DNA from: G963662905 sp963662905 | GTDB lineage: Bacteria; Bacteroidota; Bacteroidia; Bacteroidales; WRLA01 | Direction of reading: 5' to 3' | Length of the DNA: 64,000 bases | NCBI GenBank assembly: GCA_963662905.2 | Contig: CAXXFD010000002.1 | Span: forward strand, 558,001 to 622,000 | Shown: piece by piece, positions 16,803-26,463 of the stretch | How positions within the stretch are numbered: the first letter of the stretch is position 1 | Layout: every line of letters starts with the position of its first letter | Position numbers and translations under genes: made by a program | The notes under the pieces: generated by a model | The model's database searches: none | What the model saw: only the letters and a program-made list of their open reading frames with translations | What the model was told of the DNA's origin: nothing

Positions 16803-19800
16803 GTTTTTCCCATTCCTGCGGAAACATTCTCAGGCTGGTACTGAGTTTATCCAGGTCAAAATTAATGATTTGTTCGTTAAGCTGCGAGGAATATCTCATA
16901 AAATCAGGATGATGCGTTTCGGCAGCAAAAGCATTTAAAGCCTGGCTAAAGGCCTCCAGGTCGTCGGAGAGTTCCTGTTCAACAGCAGTTTTATAAAGCT
17001 GCCACAATTGCTGGCGGTGCTGAGAAAGCAATTTTCGGATATCCGTTGAAAATTGCCACACCCGGCTGTCGGGTTCAATCTCTTTTTTAGCCTGCTTTTC
17101 CGGTACTTTTGCCGCAGGAATATAATCCATGATACGCGCAAAAAGCTGTTCGCTGGGAATTGGTTTGAAGAGCATTGCATGAAACATCCCTTCGGAAACT
17201 TTTTCGCGTTCGGTGCTCATGACCGAAGCTGTGATGGCAATAATCGGAATATCCTTCCAATCAGCATTTTCGCGGATGATTTGTGTTGCTTCATAGCCAT
17301 CCATGACCGGCATGCGCAAATCCATCAAAATCAGGTCGGGTTTATGGATTCTCATCTGCTGCAGCGCCTCACGGCCATTAGAAGCCTCAAGGGTATTCAA
17401 TCCTTTGGCACTCAGACTTTCTGTAAGGAATTTCCGGTTCAGATCAATATCATCCACAACCAAAACGGACTGACCGTCAAAACGCAGCGCAGTAAGGTCA
17501 ATATCAGCTACTTCATCATTTTTCATGTGCAATCCGTCGCTGATTTTCACATTTTTGAAGCTGACTTTAAAAACGGAACCTTTTCCCAATTCGCTCGAAA
17601 GGCTGATTTGCCCGTCCATCATTTCTACAAGCCTCTTGCTTATAGCCAGTCCAAGGCCGGTTCCCCCATATTTTCTGTTGCTCTGACCGGCCTGTTGGCG
17701 GAATGCTTCAAAAATAAGTTTTTGCTGATCGCGTGCAATGCCGATGCCGGAATCTTCCACGAGAATGCTCATATCAATGGCCTTTTTGCCGGGATATTCA
17801 AATGTTTTGAGCAGTTTCAGGCGCACAAAACCACGATGCGTGAACTTTATGGCATTGCCTACCAGATTGAAAATCACTTGTCTTAGGCGGATTTCATCAA
17901 GGATCAGCCTTTGCGGCATATCATCATCATATTCCAGGATAAAATCAAGCTGTTTTTCTTCGATACGCAGTGAAAATATCTGCCGTACTTCTTCCATCAG
18001 GGATTTTACAGAAACGGCTTCAGGTTGCAGCTCCATCCGTCCGGCTTCAATTTTCGACAAATCGAGGATATCGTTAATCAGCATCAGCAGGTTTTTTCCG
18101 CCGGTTTTAATGGAATCGAGATAGCTTTTCTTTTTGGGGTCTTCGATGAGCGATTCCAAAAGGTCTGTAAATCCAATAACCGAATTGAGCGGCGTCCGGA
18201 TTTCGTGGCTCATATTTGCCAGGAATTCGCTTTTGGAGCGGTTTGCCTCACGCGCTTCCTTCATGGCATATTCCAGTTTTTGCTGCAGGTTTTTGGCGTC
18301 GGTGATGTCGATAATAGTACCAATGGCGAGTTTTTCATCATTGGGGCCAAAGAAGGAAGACACTGAGAGGTCGGCCCAAAACCAACTGCCGTCTTTACGG
18401 ATATAGCGTTTCTCGAAACGGTAGCTCGATATATTTCCCCGAAACAGCTGATACAGCCAATCGGCATTACGTTGGCGGTCTTCCGGATGCGACACTTCAC
18501 TGACATTCAAATTTTTAAGCTCTTCCTGAGGATAGCCCAGCATATGAAGAAAAGTATTGTTGAACTCACGGAAATTTCCGTTTTCATCGAGCACATCCAT
18601 CCCAATGGCGGCATGATGAAAAATGGCGGCAAAATTACGTTCGCTGCGCATCCGTGCTTCTTCGGCTTCTTTTTGGTGGGTCAAATCATTGATAACCATC
18701 ACCATACCATTATGATCTCCCCGCTCATCGGCGAGCATGCTCAGCGAACTTAGGCTAACCAAAGATGTTCCATCGCGTTTAAAAAGTAAGGTTTCGCCCA
18801 GCCAATTGCCGCTTTCGTTCAGTTTATGACGGATTTCGGGTGGAATCCCGGGGCTTTCTTTGCGGTGCCAGAACATGCGCAAATCATTCCCTTTGCATTC
18901 TTCCAGCTTCCAGCCCATTAATTTTTCGGCGGAAGCATTCATAGTCAATATTTTATATTCCTCATCGGTAGAAATAATGGCATCGGTTACATTTTGCAGG
19001 ATGCGTGCCTGATATTCCAGTTGATCCTGAATTGCCTTACGCTTGCTAATATTTGTAAGCACGAAGCCAATGTATGCCGGACGTTCGTCATAGTCATTGA
19101 TAACAAAGAAATTCTGCAATGTAGGTATGCGCGCGCCAAGAGCACCGATGATGTCCATTTCGCCCATCCATTGACCGCCTTTGAGAAGTTTTGGCCAGAT
19201 TTCTTCCCGGATGAAAGTTGCGGCATCATCATCATAAAGCTTTAAAATGTCTTCGCCCAGACCGTCTTCCAGAGCTTTTCGGCCACACATTTCCTGCAAA
19301 CTCGGATTTTGGTAACTTAAGCGGGCATCCAGACTGCACATGCCAAACCCCAGGCCGCTTGCATCGACAAGGCGTTTAAAGATTTTCAGTTGCTGTTCCG
19401 TGTTTTTTAGCTCGGTGATATCGTTCATACTGATAACAATACGCTCAATATCACGACTTTCGGACACTACATTAATCATTTTAACATCCATAAAAGCCGG
19501 TCGGGCCGAAGCACTGAACGAAAGCCAATGCTGTTCGCGCAAAGAGCCTTCTTTTTTGACCCGCCTGAGGAGAGACTGCACCAGTTCTGCATTCGCTGCA
19601 TTATCAAAAATGTCGCTGATCTGAGTTCCCAGCACCTCTTCTTTTCTGCGTTTCAACTTGGTTGCCAGGCTATTGCTGATTGCATGAAAAGAAAAATCCA
19701 TATCGACCAAAGCCATATACTCACCGGATGCATTGATAATCAGGCGATAATCTTCGAGATGCTCCTCGTATTGTTTGCGCAGGCTAATGTCTTGCGTAGC

Positions 19801-21450
19801 TCCCGTTATGTAAAGCTGTGACGTTTCGGTATCTTCGGTAATCTGCGCAGCCCAGGAAATCCAATGTATCTGCTTATTGACAATCAAGCGGTATTGGCCT
19901 TCGGAAGCATTTATTTTACGGTTCAGCAGATTGTTCAGTTGCTGTATAAAAAGCCTGCGGTCTTCGGGAAGGATACGATCCGGAGCAAGATAATCAAGTC
20001 CACGTGCCAGGGAAGTTTTTTTTTGATTATGAATCCGGCACCATTCATCGGAGCATTGGATTCTCTGGTTCTTTATACTGATTTGCCAGCTTCCGGTTTT
20101 CGCCAGAGCCTGAGCGATATTCAGTATTCCCTGACTCATTCTGAGGCGCGCTTCTGCCCTGCCCCTTTCTTCAATTTCGGCATGCAGGCTTAAAGTACGC
20201 TGGCGCACCCTTTTTTCGAGATCTTTATTTAACTCACTGATTGTCTTGTTTTTCCTGTCGGTTTCTTCTTTGGCCTTCAGCAATGCGTCTTCGGTCTGTT
20301 TTTTTTGTTCCACGGTTTCAACGAGATGCAGAAAACTGCGGTTCATTTCGCCAATTTCGTCCTTTCGGGATGTATCAACACCCCTGAAACCGGAAGTTTG
20401 CCCACGTGTAAGCAAGCGCAGGTTTCGCGACATATTCCCAACCGGACGTCCAAAAAACTTGATCACCAGAAACAGCAGAAGCAAAATACTGATACTCCCT
20501 GCCAGTCCCACGATAATCAATTGATTACGCACAGCACGCGATGGTGCAAGAATTGCCTCTAAAGGAGTGCGCACCAGCAAAGACCAATTTATATCTGCAC
20601 CTTTTATATGTATAGGATTATAAATATCGAGCGTTTCGGGCTCATTTTCATTTCCGGGATTTTGCAGGCTCAGGCTTTTGCCGGTTAAAACAGCATCTCT
20701 AATGAGCGTATCTTCAAGAAAAGGTTGAAAAATACTGCCTGTGCGCAATTCGCTTTCGGAATCCATGGCTATGGCGCCATTGGCAGCAATGACGAAATTA
20801 CTGCCATCACCAAAAATCTTACGTCCATGCAGTTGATGGTAAATATATTCCAGGCTCAGGTCAATGCCCACAACACCGGAAAACTTATTGTGCACATAAA
20901 CAGGGGCAATAGCATTAACAACATAAATATCGTTATACAAAAAAGGGTTGCTAAAAAGGATGCGCCCTTCTTTTTTGGGAATTTGATAGTAGCCGGCAGT
21001 ATCGTAATATCGGTCGGCCTCTACCCAAACGGAATCTTCGTTGCGCAGCCAACTGGTAAGTAAGCGGCCACTGCTGTCGGAGGCCGGATGATTTACAAAA
21101 GCGGCATCTTTTCCATCAAATGCATCCGGTTCCCAAACCGTCCAAACCGCTGTATAGGCATTGTTTTCATGGAGGATGTTGCGGAAAATACTGTCAACAA
21201 AATCGCGTTCTGTTAATTTCCATTCGCTCAATTGACCGAGCGAATAGGCCAGCGTGCGGGAAATGGCAATTGCCTGATTAAACTCATTTTGAATTTCAAG
21301 GCTTTGCCGGCTGGCATTTTCCACAGCAATATCAAAAGCGTACTCACGTGTATGCTCATCAAGCTTGTTGCTGATCATGATTTCTATTGTCCCAAACGAG
21401 AGGGTTATCGCCAAAAGAAATACGAGCAGTATTTTTGTACCGATTTTCAT
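16771..21450 (-). CDS. Multi-PAS hybrid sensor histidine kinase with extracytoplasmic Cache domain
   Basis: About 1,559 residues. Membrane helix 3-23, periplasmic dCache-like sensor about 30-300, second helix about 313-338 (LIIVGLAGSISILLLLFLVI), HAMP, coiled coil, several PAS/PAC domains about 450-1065, HisKA with H1082 (MSHEIRTPLN), HATPase_c with GGTGLGLAISKRL near 1265, and a receiver with D1377 (LILMDLRMP). The final 115 residues are helical but show no clear HPt motif. I chose the ATG at 21450: it begins at the membrane helix and a promoter box lies 5 bases upstream; the frame is open 32 codons further. First gene of an operon with the two response-regulator genes, so it is the likely phosphate source for the cyclase. 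Confidence 0.88.
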   Translation of the reverse strand: MKIGTKILLVFLLAITLSFGTIEIMISNKLDEHTREYAFDIAVENASRQSLEIQNEFNQAIAISRTLAYSLGQLSEWKLTERDFVDSIFRNILHENNAYTAVWTVWEPDAFDGKDAAFVNHPASDSSGRLLTSWLRNEDSVWVEADRYYDTAGYYQIPKKEGRILFSNPFLYNDIYVVNAIAPVYVHNKFSGVVGIDLSLEYIYHQLHGRKIFGDGSNFVIAANGAIAMDSESELRTGSIFQPFLEDTLIRDAVLTGKSLSLQNPGNENEPETLDIYNPIHIKGADINWSLLVRTPLEAILAPSRAVRNQLIIVGLAGSISILLLLFLVIKFFGRPVGNMSRNLRLLTRGQTSGFRGVDTSRKDEIGEMNRSFLHLVETVEQKKQTEDALLKAKEETDRKNKTISELNKDLEKRVRQRTLSLHAEIEERGRAEARLRMSQGILNIAQALAKTGSWQISIKNQRIQCSDEWCRIHNQKKTSLARGLDYLAPDRILPEDRRLFIQQLNNLLNRKINASEGQYRLIVNKQIHWISWAAQITEDTETSQLYITGATQDISLRKQYEEHLEDYRLIINASGEYMALVDMDFSFHAISNSLATKLKRRKEEVLGTQISDIFDNAANAELVQSLLRRVKKEGSLREQHWLSFSASARPAFMDVKMINVVSESRDIERIVISMNDITELKNTEQQLKIFKRLVDASGLGFGMCSLDARLSYQNPSLQEMCGRKALEDGLGEDILKLYDDDAATFIREEIWPKLLKGGQWMGEMDIIGALGARIPTLQNFFVINDYDERPAYIGFVLTNISKRKAIQDQLEYQARILQNVTDAIISTDEEYKILTMNASAEKLMGWKLEECKGNDLRMFWHRKESPGIPPEIRHKLNESGNWLGETLLFKRDGTSLVSLSSLSMLADERGDHNGMVMVINDLTHQKEAEEARMRSERNFAAIFHHAAIGMDVLDENGNFREFNNTFLHMLGYPQEELKNLNVSEVSHPEDRQRNADWLYQLFRGNISSYRFEKRYIRKDGSWFWADLSVSSFFGPNDEKLAIGTIIDITDAKNLQQKLEYAMKEAREANRSKSEFLANMSHEIRTPLNSVIGFTDLLESLIEDPKKKSYLDSIKTGGKNLLMLINDILDLSKIEAGRMELQPEAVSVKSLMEEVRQIFSLRIEEKQLDFILEYDDDMPQRLILDEIRLRQVIFNLVGNAIKFTHRGFVRLKLLKTFEYPGKKAIDMSILVEDSGIGIARDQQKLIFEAFRQQAGQSNRKYGGTGLGLAISKRLVEMMDGQISLSSELGKGSVFKVSFKNVKISDGLHMKNDEVADIDLTALRFDGQSVLVVDDIDLNRKFLTESLSAKGLNTLEASNGREALQQMRIHKPDLILMDLRMPVMDGYEATQIIRENADWKDIPIIAITASVMSTEREKVSEGMFHAMLFKPIPSEQLFARIMDYIPAAKVPEKQAKKEIEPDSRVWQFSTDIRKLLSQHRQQLWQLYKTAVEQELSDDLEAFSQALNAFAAETHHPDFMRYSSQLNEQIINFDLDKLSTSLRMFPQEWEKLEKCRPENEA

Positions 21451-21455
21451 TAGGG

Positions 21456-21463
21456 CAAATATA
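21456..21463 (-). promoter_or_regulatory. -7 promoter box of the signalling operon
   Basis: TATATTTG on the minus strand followed by CCCTA and ATG. It matches TAnnTTTG and puts transcription start at or next to the start codon, which argues for the 21450 start and a leaderless message. Confidence 0.5.
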
Positions 21464-21654
21464 CTGTTAAAAAAACAAAACAAATAAATTTTGAATATAA
21501 AGTCTGCCGAATCATCAGAATACGTTAAAAACCAAGTTCTCAGCACACAGTTTTCGTGAATCTTATTTTAATCGATACACATTTATTTCGCCCTTGATTG
21601 GCAGGGCAGACATAATATATCGCAGGCTCATTTTCTTAACAATTAAGCATCGTT

Positions 21655-21672
21655 TTCCGGCCCTAGCCGGAA
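21655..21672. other. Perfect GC-rich hairpin outside the IS91-like element
   Basis: TTCCGGC / GCCGGAA with a four-base loop (CCTA), 13 bp outside the proposed element boundary. It could be part of the replication origin end of the rolling-circle element or a transcription barrier before the kinase operon. There is no T-run on either strand. Confidence 0.45.
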
Positions 21673-21925
21673 TATGTGCTTTGTGTTGAACGAAACCGGT
21701 GTACCTATATATTGGGGAATCAATTTACGCGGTATTTTCTGCCAAATACCTTTTGTGGAGGGAAAACAGGCCATTTTCAGCCAAAAGCTTTGGTTTGCAA
21801 TAATTACAAAGGGCGTTTTGTCAATATCTATCGCCATCTACAGCCCATTTTGTGGGGCTTTGGCATAATCATATCAGTCCTGCATTGCAGGAGCAGAAGG
21901 AAAACAATAAAGCATGTGCATTTTC

Positions 21926-23065
21926 TCAGCAAGCATCCGGAGCCCGGATACGCTCATGGAATGATTCGGGGATGATTTCCACAATGCGCATCCTTGCCCC
22001 ACAGTTGGTGCAAAATCCCACAACAATGTTCATGCGTGTTTCTGCAATTTCTTCCCAGCCCATTTTCTTTTTTTGCGGCCTTGGCTGGTTAAAATATTCA
22101 TACAGAGCAGGCAAAGCCTTTCCTTTTGCAGCCGAAGACATAAAACCATAGTGGCGGATACGGGTAAATCCATGCGGAAGGATGTGCAGGCAAAACCTTT
22201 GCAGGAACACTTCCCCGGGCAGCATGCTTGTTTTTTGTTTGTCGCCATCACGGTAATCCCTCCAGCGGAAAGCCACAGTTTTGTTGTCCACCTGCAAAAT
22301 GCGCTCATCGGATATTGCCGTTCGGTGTGTGTATCGGCCCAGATAAGCAAGCACCTGTTTCGGCCCTGCAAAGGGAGGTTTTGCATAAACTGTCCAGGGT
22401 TTTTCAAAAAGGCTGTTGAACATACGGTTGCTGGTGGGGATTTCTTCATCCTTTGCCCATTGGCGCAGTGCCGCCACCATTTTGGCCCGGAACACTTTGC
22501 TCATTTCTTCTACCGGGAACAAAAATTTCCCGTCCCCTTTTGAAGGGAGCCATTTGTCATTGGCGGTGATCCCCCCGGCAGGCACCACCAAATGCAGGTG
22601 GGGGTGGTACTGCAGGTTCTGCCCCCAGGTATGCAGCACGGCAGTATATCCAATGCGTGCCCCCAGGAAATCCGGATTATCTGCAAAACAGTCCATTACG
22701 CGCTTTACAGTGCGGAACAGGATGTTGTAACAGTCCTTTTGGTGCTTCAAAAACAGCTTGTTCAGTTTATCGGGTATGGTAAAGACCATGTGCAGGTAAT
22801 TGACCGGCAAAAGGTCGGCCTCACGTGCCATGAGCCATTTTTCGCGTTCCAGTCCGCCACATTTAGGGCAATTCCGGTTGCGGCAGCTGTTATAAAAAAC
22901 CTTGCGCTTCCCACAGCAGCTGCATTGCTCAATCCGTCCGCCCATTTTTTCTGTGCGGCAAGCCTGCAAAGCGCGCAGGCAGCGCAATTGATGGTAAGTC
23001 AGCCTGTTTTTCTGTTCCAGTATGTGCGTAAAGTTTTTTGCAACCAAGGCCAGATCGGCCTTCAT
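21926..23065 (-). CDS. IS91 family transposase (HUH/Y2 rolling-circle type)
   Basis: 379 residues. The N-terminal zinc-binding region CSCCGKRKVFYNSCRNRNCP leads into the HUH motif HLHLVVPAGG at about residue 178 and a YLGRY pair (two Tyr four apart) at about 240, the Y2 catalytic tyrosines. Such enzymes nick one strand and move by rolling-circle replication. Its ATG overlaps the upstream recombinase stop by four bases, so the two are co-translated. Confidence 0.93.
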   Translation of the reverse strand: MKADLALVAKNFTHILEQKNRLTYHQLRCLRALQACRTEKMGGRIEQCSCCGKRKVFYNSCRNRNCPKCGGLEREKWLMAREADLLPVNYLHMVFTIPDKLNKLFLKHQKDCYNILFRTVKRVMDCFADNPDFLGARIGYTAVLHTWGQNLQYHPHLHLVVPAGGITANDKWLPSKGDGKFLFPVEEMSKVFRAKMVAALRQWAKDEEIPTSNRMFNSLFEKPWTVYAKPPFAGPKQVLAYLGRYTHRTAISDERILQVDNKTVAFRWRDYRDGDKQKTSMLPGEVFLQRFCLHILPHGFTRIRHYGFMSSAAKGKALPALYEYFNQPRPQKKKMGWEEIAETRMNIVVGFCTNCGARMRIVEIIPESFHERIRAPDAC

Positions 23066-23961
23066 ATCTTTTTGTTTGGGTACAGCTTATCGAGCAGGCC
23101 GAAAAATGCCAGTTGGGGAAGCTGGGCCAGATGGAGGTACATTTCGGTGTTTTTGATATCGGCATGTCCCAAAAGCTTCATCAGCCCGTAGATGTTCTGC
23201 CCGGCTTCGAGTTGGTGGGTTGCATAAGTGTGGCGCAAAGAGTGGATGCAGACTTTTTTGTTGATACCGGCAACACCGAGAGCATCCTTCATGATGCCCC
23301 GGATACGTGTGTGGCTCAAGGGCAGCCCACGGTGCTGGTTGCTGCGTTCGAACATGAAATATTTCGGGCGGTCTATTTTAAGATAGTTTGTAATGCCCCT
23401 TGCCATATGTTTTGAAATGGGCACACAGCGTTCGCGTTTGCTTTTGGTTTTGCGCACAAACAGCTGTCGCCGTTCCAGGTCAACATCCTGTACCAAAAGG
23501 CTGCTTGCTTCGCTGATGCGCATGCCCGTATCATAGATTAAGGCCAATAAAATTTTGTTGCGCAGTTCTTTGGGCGCTTTGAGCAATCGCCTCACTTCGC
23601 CACAGGAAAGGATTACGGGCAGTTTTTGTGGCCGTTTGATGCTGGGCAAACTAATGTGCAGCTCGTCTTTTTCGAAGAGTTTGTAGAGTTTTCGCAGGCC
23701 ATAGACCAGGTGCTTGAAAGAGCTTTGGCTGTCGGTGTCGCGGTCCACCACATGGTAGAGATATGCTTCTATCTCATCAATTTCCATTTCAAGAGGGTTT
23801 TTCTCACAAAAAATCGCCATCTTTGCTATCTGGCGAAGGTAGTTTTCGTGTGTGGAACGCGAGCGTCCGTTGATTACAAGGCGCTGCATAAACTGCTCAG
23901 CCATTTGGCGAAAGCCTTTCACTTTGAGGCATGCTTCATCCTGGATCGTTCTTTTTTTCAT
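23062..23961 (-). CDS. Tyrosine recombinase (XerC/D-like integrase) of the IS91-like element
   Basis: 299 residues. N-terminal SAM-like core-binding domain (about 15-100, STHENYLRQIAKMA), then the catalytic domain with DTGMRISEAS (Arg), HSLRHTYATHQ (His-x-x-Arg) and LLGHADIKNTEMYLH (His and the nucleophilic Tyr). All catalytic residues are visible. Recombinases like this are commonly found just upstream of IS91-type transposases in Bacteroidota; their job there is unclear, possibly resolving replication products. A 25-bp inverted repeat sits 13 bp before the start. Confidence 0.9.
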   Translation of the reverse strand: MKKRTIQDEACLKVKGFRQMAEQFMQRLVINGRSRSTHENYLRQIAKMAIFCEKNPLEMEIDEIEAYLYHVVDRDTDSQSSFKHLVYGLRKLYKLFEKDELHISLPSIKRPQKLPVILSCGEVRRLLKAPKELRNKILLALIYDTGMRISEASSLLVQDVDLERRQLFVRKTKSKRERCVPISKHMARGITNYLKIDRPKYFMFERSNQHRGLPLSHTRIRGIMKDALGVAGINKKVCIHSLRHTYATHQLEAGQNIYGLMKLLGHADIKNTEMYLHLAQLPQLAFFGLLDKLYPNKKI

Positions 23962-23974
23962 AAGATTAAATTTT

Positions 23975-23999
23975 ATAAGGTTAATAAATAAAACCTTAT
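23975..23999. promoter_or_regulatory. 25-bp dyad upstream of the tyrosine recombinase gene
   Basis: Perfect 8-bp arms ATAAGGTT / AACCTTAT around an AT-only 9-bp spacer. It is positioned 13 bp upstream of the recombinase ATG. The geometry could suit a recombinase core site or an operator; neither is shown. Confidence 0.45.
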
Positions 24000-24045
24000 A
24001 CGTAAGAATCAGATCTTAGGTGAAGCTGCCGACCGGAGGGAGGTT

Positions 24046-24134
24046 TAGTTCAACAAATGCTCCAATAATCCGATAGCATAAAGCGGAACATTCAATAACC
24101 AGCCATCGTCGCGAAAATCAGACATTGATGTTCG
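24046..24134 (-). pseudogene. 3' fragment of an unidentified gene cut off by IS66 copy C
   Basis: The frame reads in from the IS and ends SDFRDDGWLLNVPLYAIGLLEHLLN followed by TAA. I do not recognise the protein. The stop codon lies within the proposed end repeat of the IS91-like element, so the fragment may predate that insertion. Confidence 0.3.
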
Positions 24135-24203
24135 GTAAGCCTTCAGCAAAAGGCATATTGCACAAGCTTTTAAAGCTCCCTTACTTTGCTGCAAAAAAGC
24201 AAT

Positions 24204-24491
24204 ATGCAAAAAGAACAAAGAAGAGCAGAGATGAAAGCGCTGGTGGATCAATGGCATACCAGTGGCCAAAGCAAAAGATCCTTTGCCGAATCACACAAAA
24301 TCTGCTATCACACTTTCCTTTATTGGTATCATAAATTTGAACAGGAAGAAAGCTTGCCTGATGACCATGGGTTCATTGAGCTTTCCGGAATTCCAGCTGC
24401 AGGGGTCAATATCCGTTATCCCAATGGTATCGAGCTCAGCTTGCCGGGCAATGTGCCCTTGTCCTATCTCAAATCGCTCACCGGCCAATAA
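24204..24491 (+). CDS. tnpA: IS66 accessory protein TnpA (copy C)
   Basis: Helix-turn-helix protein of about 95 residues, IS66 Orf1 type, with KICYHTF and KFEQEE as in copy B. ATG chosen at 24204. Its stop overlaps the tnpB ATG (TAATG). Confidence 0.9.
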   Translation: MQKEQRRAEMKALVDQWHTSGQSKRSFAESHKICYHTFLYWYHKFEQEESLPDDHGFIELSGIPAAGVNIRYPNGIELSLPGNVPLSYLKSLTGQ

Positions 24492-24856
24492 TGTTCAGCT
24501 TAACTGCCAGCCGCTATTACCTGTACCGCCAGCCCACCGATATGCGCAAGAGCTTTGACGGGCTTTATGGCATTGTGCGCAACAAACTGGACAAAAACCC
24601 GATGAGCGGTGATGTTTTCCTGTTCATCAACAAAAAGCGCGACCGCATAAAATTATTGCGCTGGGAAAGCGGAGGTTTTGTGCTGTTCTATAAAAGGCTC
24701 GAAAAAGGCACTTTTCACCTGCCGGACACATCTGCTGTGCACGCCTCCCACCAGCTGATCGACTACCCTGAACTTGTAATGATAATCAATGGTATTTCCA
24801 TGAAAAATGCAAGGAAATACCCACGTTTTTTCCCACATGAAAATGTTGGTAAATAG
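24491..24856 (+). CDS. tnpB: IS66 accessory protein TnpB (copy C)
   Basis: 121-residue IS66 Orf2 protein with the signature RQPTDMRKSFDGLYGI, identical to the other copies. Translation is coupled to tnpA by a one-base overlap; tnpC begins 47 bases downstream. Confidence 0.95.
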   Translation: MFSLTASRYYLYRQPTDMRKSFDGLYGIVRNKLDKNPMSGDVFLFINKKRDRIKLLRWESGGFVLFYKRLEKGTFHLPDTSAVHASHQLIDYPELVMIINGISMKNARKYPRFFPHENVGK

Positions 24857-24903
24857 CACTTAAAATATAGTCAGACAAGAGGTTACTTCCGTATCTTTGC
24901 CTC

Positions 24904-26358
24904 ATGGCAAGTCAGGAAAATATAACTATATCAAAAGCGGAATATGATGCAATGCAACAGAAGATATTCCTGCTTCAGCATGAACTTGTCCAGTTGAGGC
25001 GTGCGATCTATGGAGCCAAAAGCGAACGGCATATCGCAGCAGACCCCAACCAGGGCGTGCTCTTCGACGTGCCTGCACAGGAGAAAGAACCGGAAAAGGA
25101 GCAGATCAGCTATACGCGCAATAAAAAGCAGTCCAAAAAACAGCCCGTGCGCTTAGAACTGCCCGCCCACCTGCCGCGCCATGAAATTATCATCGAACCC
25201 CAAAACCTGCCCGAAGGCGCCCATAGGGTCAACGTAAAAATCACCGAAGTACTTGATTATGTGCCCGGTACTTTTCGTGTGATCCGTTATATACGCCCTT
25301 ACTATGCCGTAGCAGGCCAGGACGAAAGCACCCAAATGATCTGCGCAGAACTGCCTTCGCGCGCCTTGCCCAAAAGCAATGCCTCAGAAGGCCTGATCTC
25401 TTATGTGACTGTCAGCAAATTTGTTGACCACCTGCCTTTCTACCGCCTTGTCAAGATGTTCAAGCGCCTGGGGATCGAAATAGCCGAATCAACAATAAAC
25501 GGTTGGTTTAGCGGGGTTTGCAGATTGCTTGAACCGCTTTACGATGCCCTGAAAAAAGAAATCATGAGGACCGATTACCTGATGGCAGACGAAACGCCCA
25601 TAAAGGTATTGACCAAAGACAAGCCCGGGGCATCGCACAAAGGGTATCATTGGGTTTATTACGACCCGCTTAAAAAACTGGCCCTGTTCGATTACCGGAA
25701 AGGCCGCGGACGGGAAGGCCCGGATGAGATGCTGGAAAACTATAGTGGATATTTGCAAACCGATGGCTACACAGCTTACGACAACCTAAAAAACAAAGCC
25801 GAAATCACCCAATTGGCCTGCATGGCGCATGCACGCAGGTATTTTGAGAAAGCCAAGGACAATGATGCTGCACGCAGTGAATATGCGCTGGGGCAGATAA
25901 GAAAACTGTATGCCATTGAACGTCAGGCAAGTGAGCAAGAACTGCAGCCGGAGGAGGTCAAAGCATTGCGGCAAAAGGAATCACTGCCCATATTGAACGA
26001 AATGGAAAGCTGGCTTAAGGAAGAAGTTTATAAAGTAGCGCCCAAAAGCGCAATCGGCAAAGCCATAGCTTACAGCCTGAAATTATGGGGGCGCCTGATC
26101 CGTTATATTGAAGACGGAAGGCTGCGCATTGACAACAACCTGGTTGAAAACAGCATCAGGCCGGTAGCAATAGGCCGCAAGAATTACCTGTTTGCCGGTT
26201 CGCACAATGCAGCCCAGCACGCGGCTATGATCTACTCCTTTTTTGCCAGCTGCAAAATCCAAAACGTAGAACCCTTTGAGTGGCTCAAGCAAACATTAGG
26301 AAAAATCCAGGAACACCCAGCCAACCAGCTCCACCAACTTCTGCCCGGACAGCTTTAA
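24904..26358 (+). CDS. tnpC: IS66 family transposase TnpC (copy C)
   Basis: Full-length 484-residue IS66 DDE transposase, same residues as copies A and D. Coiled-coil start, then MADETP, QTDGYTAYD and VENSIRPVAIG catalytic regions. One silent difference from D is visible (CCTTCGCGC versus CCTTCACGC near codon 155). TATCTTTG lies 4 bases before the ATG, suggesting a separate leaderless transcript. Confidence 0.95.
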   Translation: MASQENITISKAEYDAMQQKIFLLQHELVQLRRAIYGAKSERHIAADPNQGVLFDVPAQEKEPEKEQISYTRNKKQSKKQPVRLELPAHLPRHEIIIEPQNLPEGAHRVNVKITEVLDYVPGTFRVIRYIRPYYAVAGQDESTQMICAELPSRALPKSNASEGLISYVTVSKFVDHLPFYRLVKMFKRLGIEIAESTINGWFSGVCRLLEPLYDALKKEIMRTDYLMADETPIKVLTKDKPGASHKGYHWVYYDPLKKLALFDYRKGRGREGPDEMLENYSGYLQTDGYTAYDNLKNKAEITQLACMAHARRYFEKAKDNDAARSEYALGQIRKLYAIERQASEQELQPEEVKALRQKESLPILNEMESWLKEEVYKVAPKSAIGKAIAYSLKLWGRLIRYIEDGRLRIDNNLVENSIRPVAIGRKNYLFAGSHNAAQHAAMIYSFFASCKIQNVEPFEWLKQTLGKIQEHPANQLHQLLPGQL

Positions 26359-26463
26359 AACATTATCCGGTTATATGCAAGATGCTGTTCGCTGGTAAGC
26401 CTTCAGCAAAAGGCATATTGCACAAGCTTTTAAAGCTCCCTTACTTTGCTGCAAAAAAGCAAT

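Larger units (their letters stand above)
21685..24054 (-). mobile_element. IS91-like element carrying a tyrosine recombinase and a Y2 transposase
   Basis: Two overlapping minus-strand genes (recombinase then transposase) are bracketed by GTTGAACGAAACC at 21685-21697 and, inverted, GTTGAACTAAACC at 24042-24054 (12 of 13 match). IS91 elements normally lack terminal inverted repeats but insert next to GAAC/GTTC tetranucleotides, and these are contained in the repeats. Boundaries are therefore tentative. 21698-21925 is non-coding and holds the small palindrome CCTGCATTGCAGG. Confidence 0.6.

Noticed and set aside
16771..17115. HPt domain at the C terminus of the hybrid kinase
   Set aside because: Helical, but no His in an HPt-like sequence context.
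21451..21546. Upstream 32-codon extension of the hybrid kinase
   Set aside because: A promoter box lies within it and the membrane helix begins at the ATG at 21450.
24653..24859. Antisense open frames in all IS66 copies
   Set aside because: Shadows of conserved tnp genes, with the same sequence in each copy for that reason.
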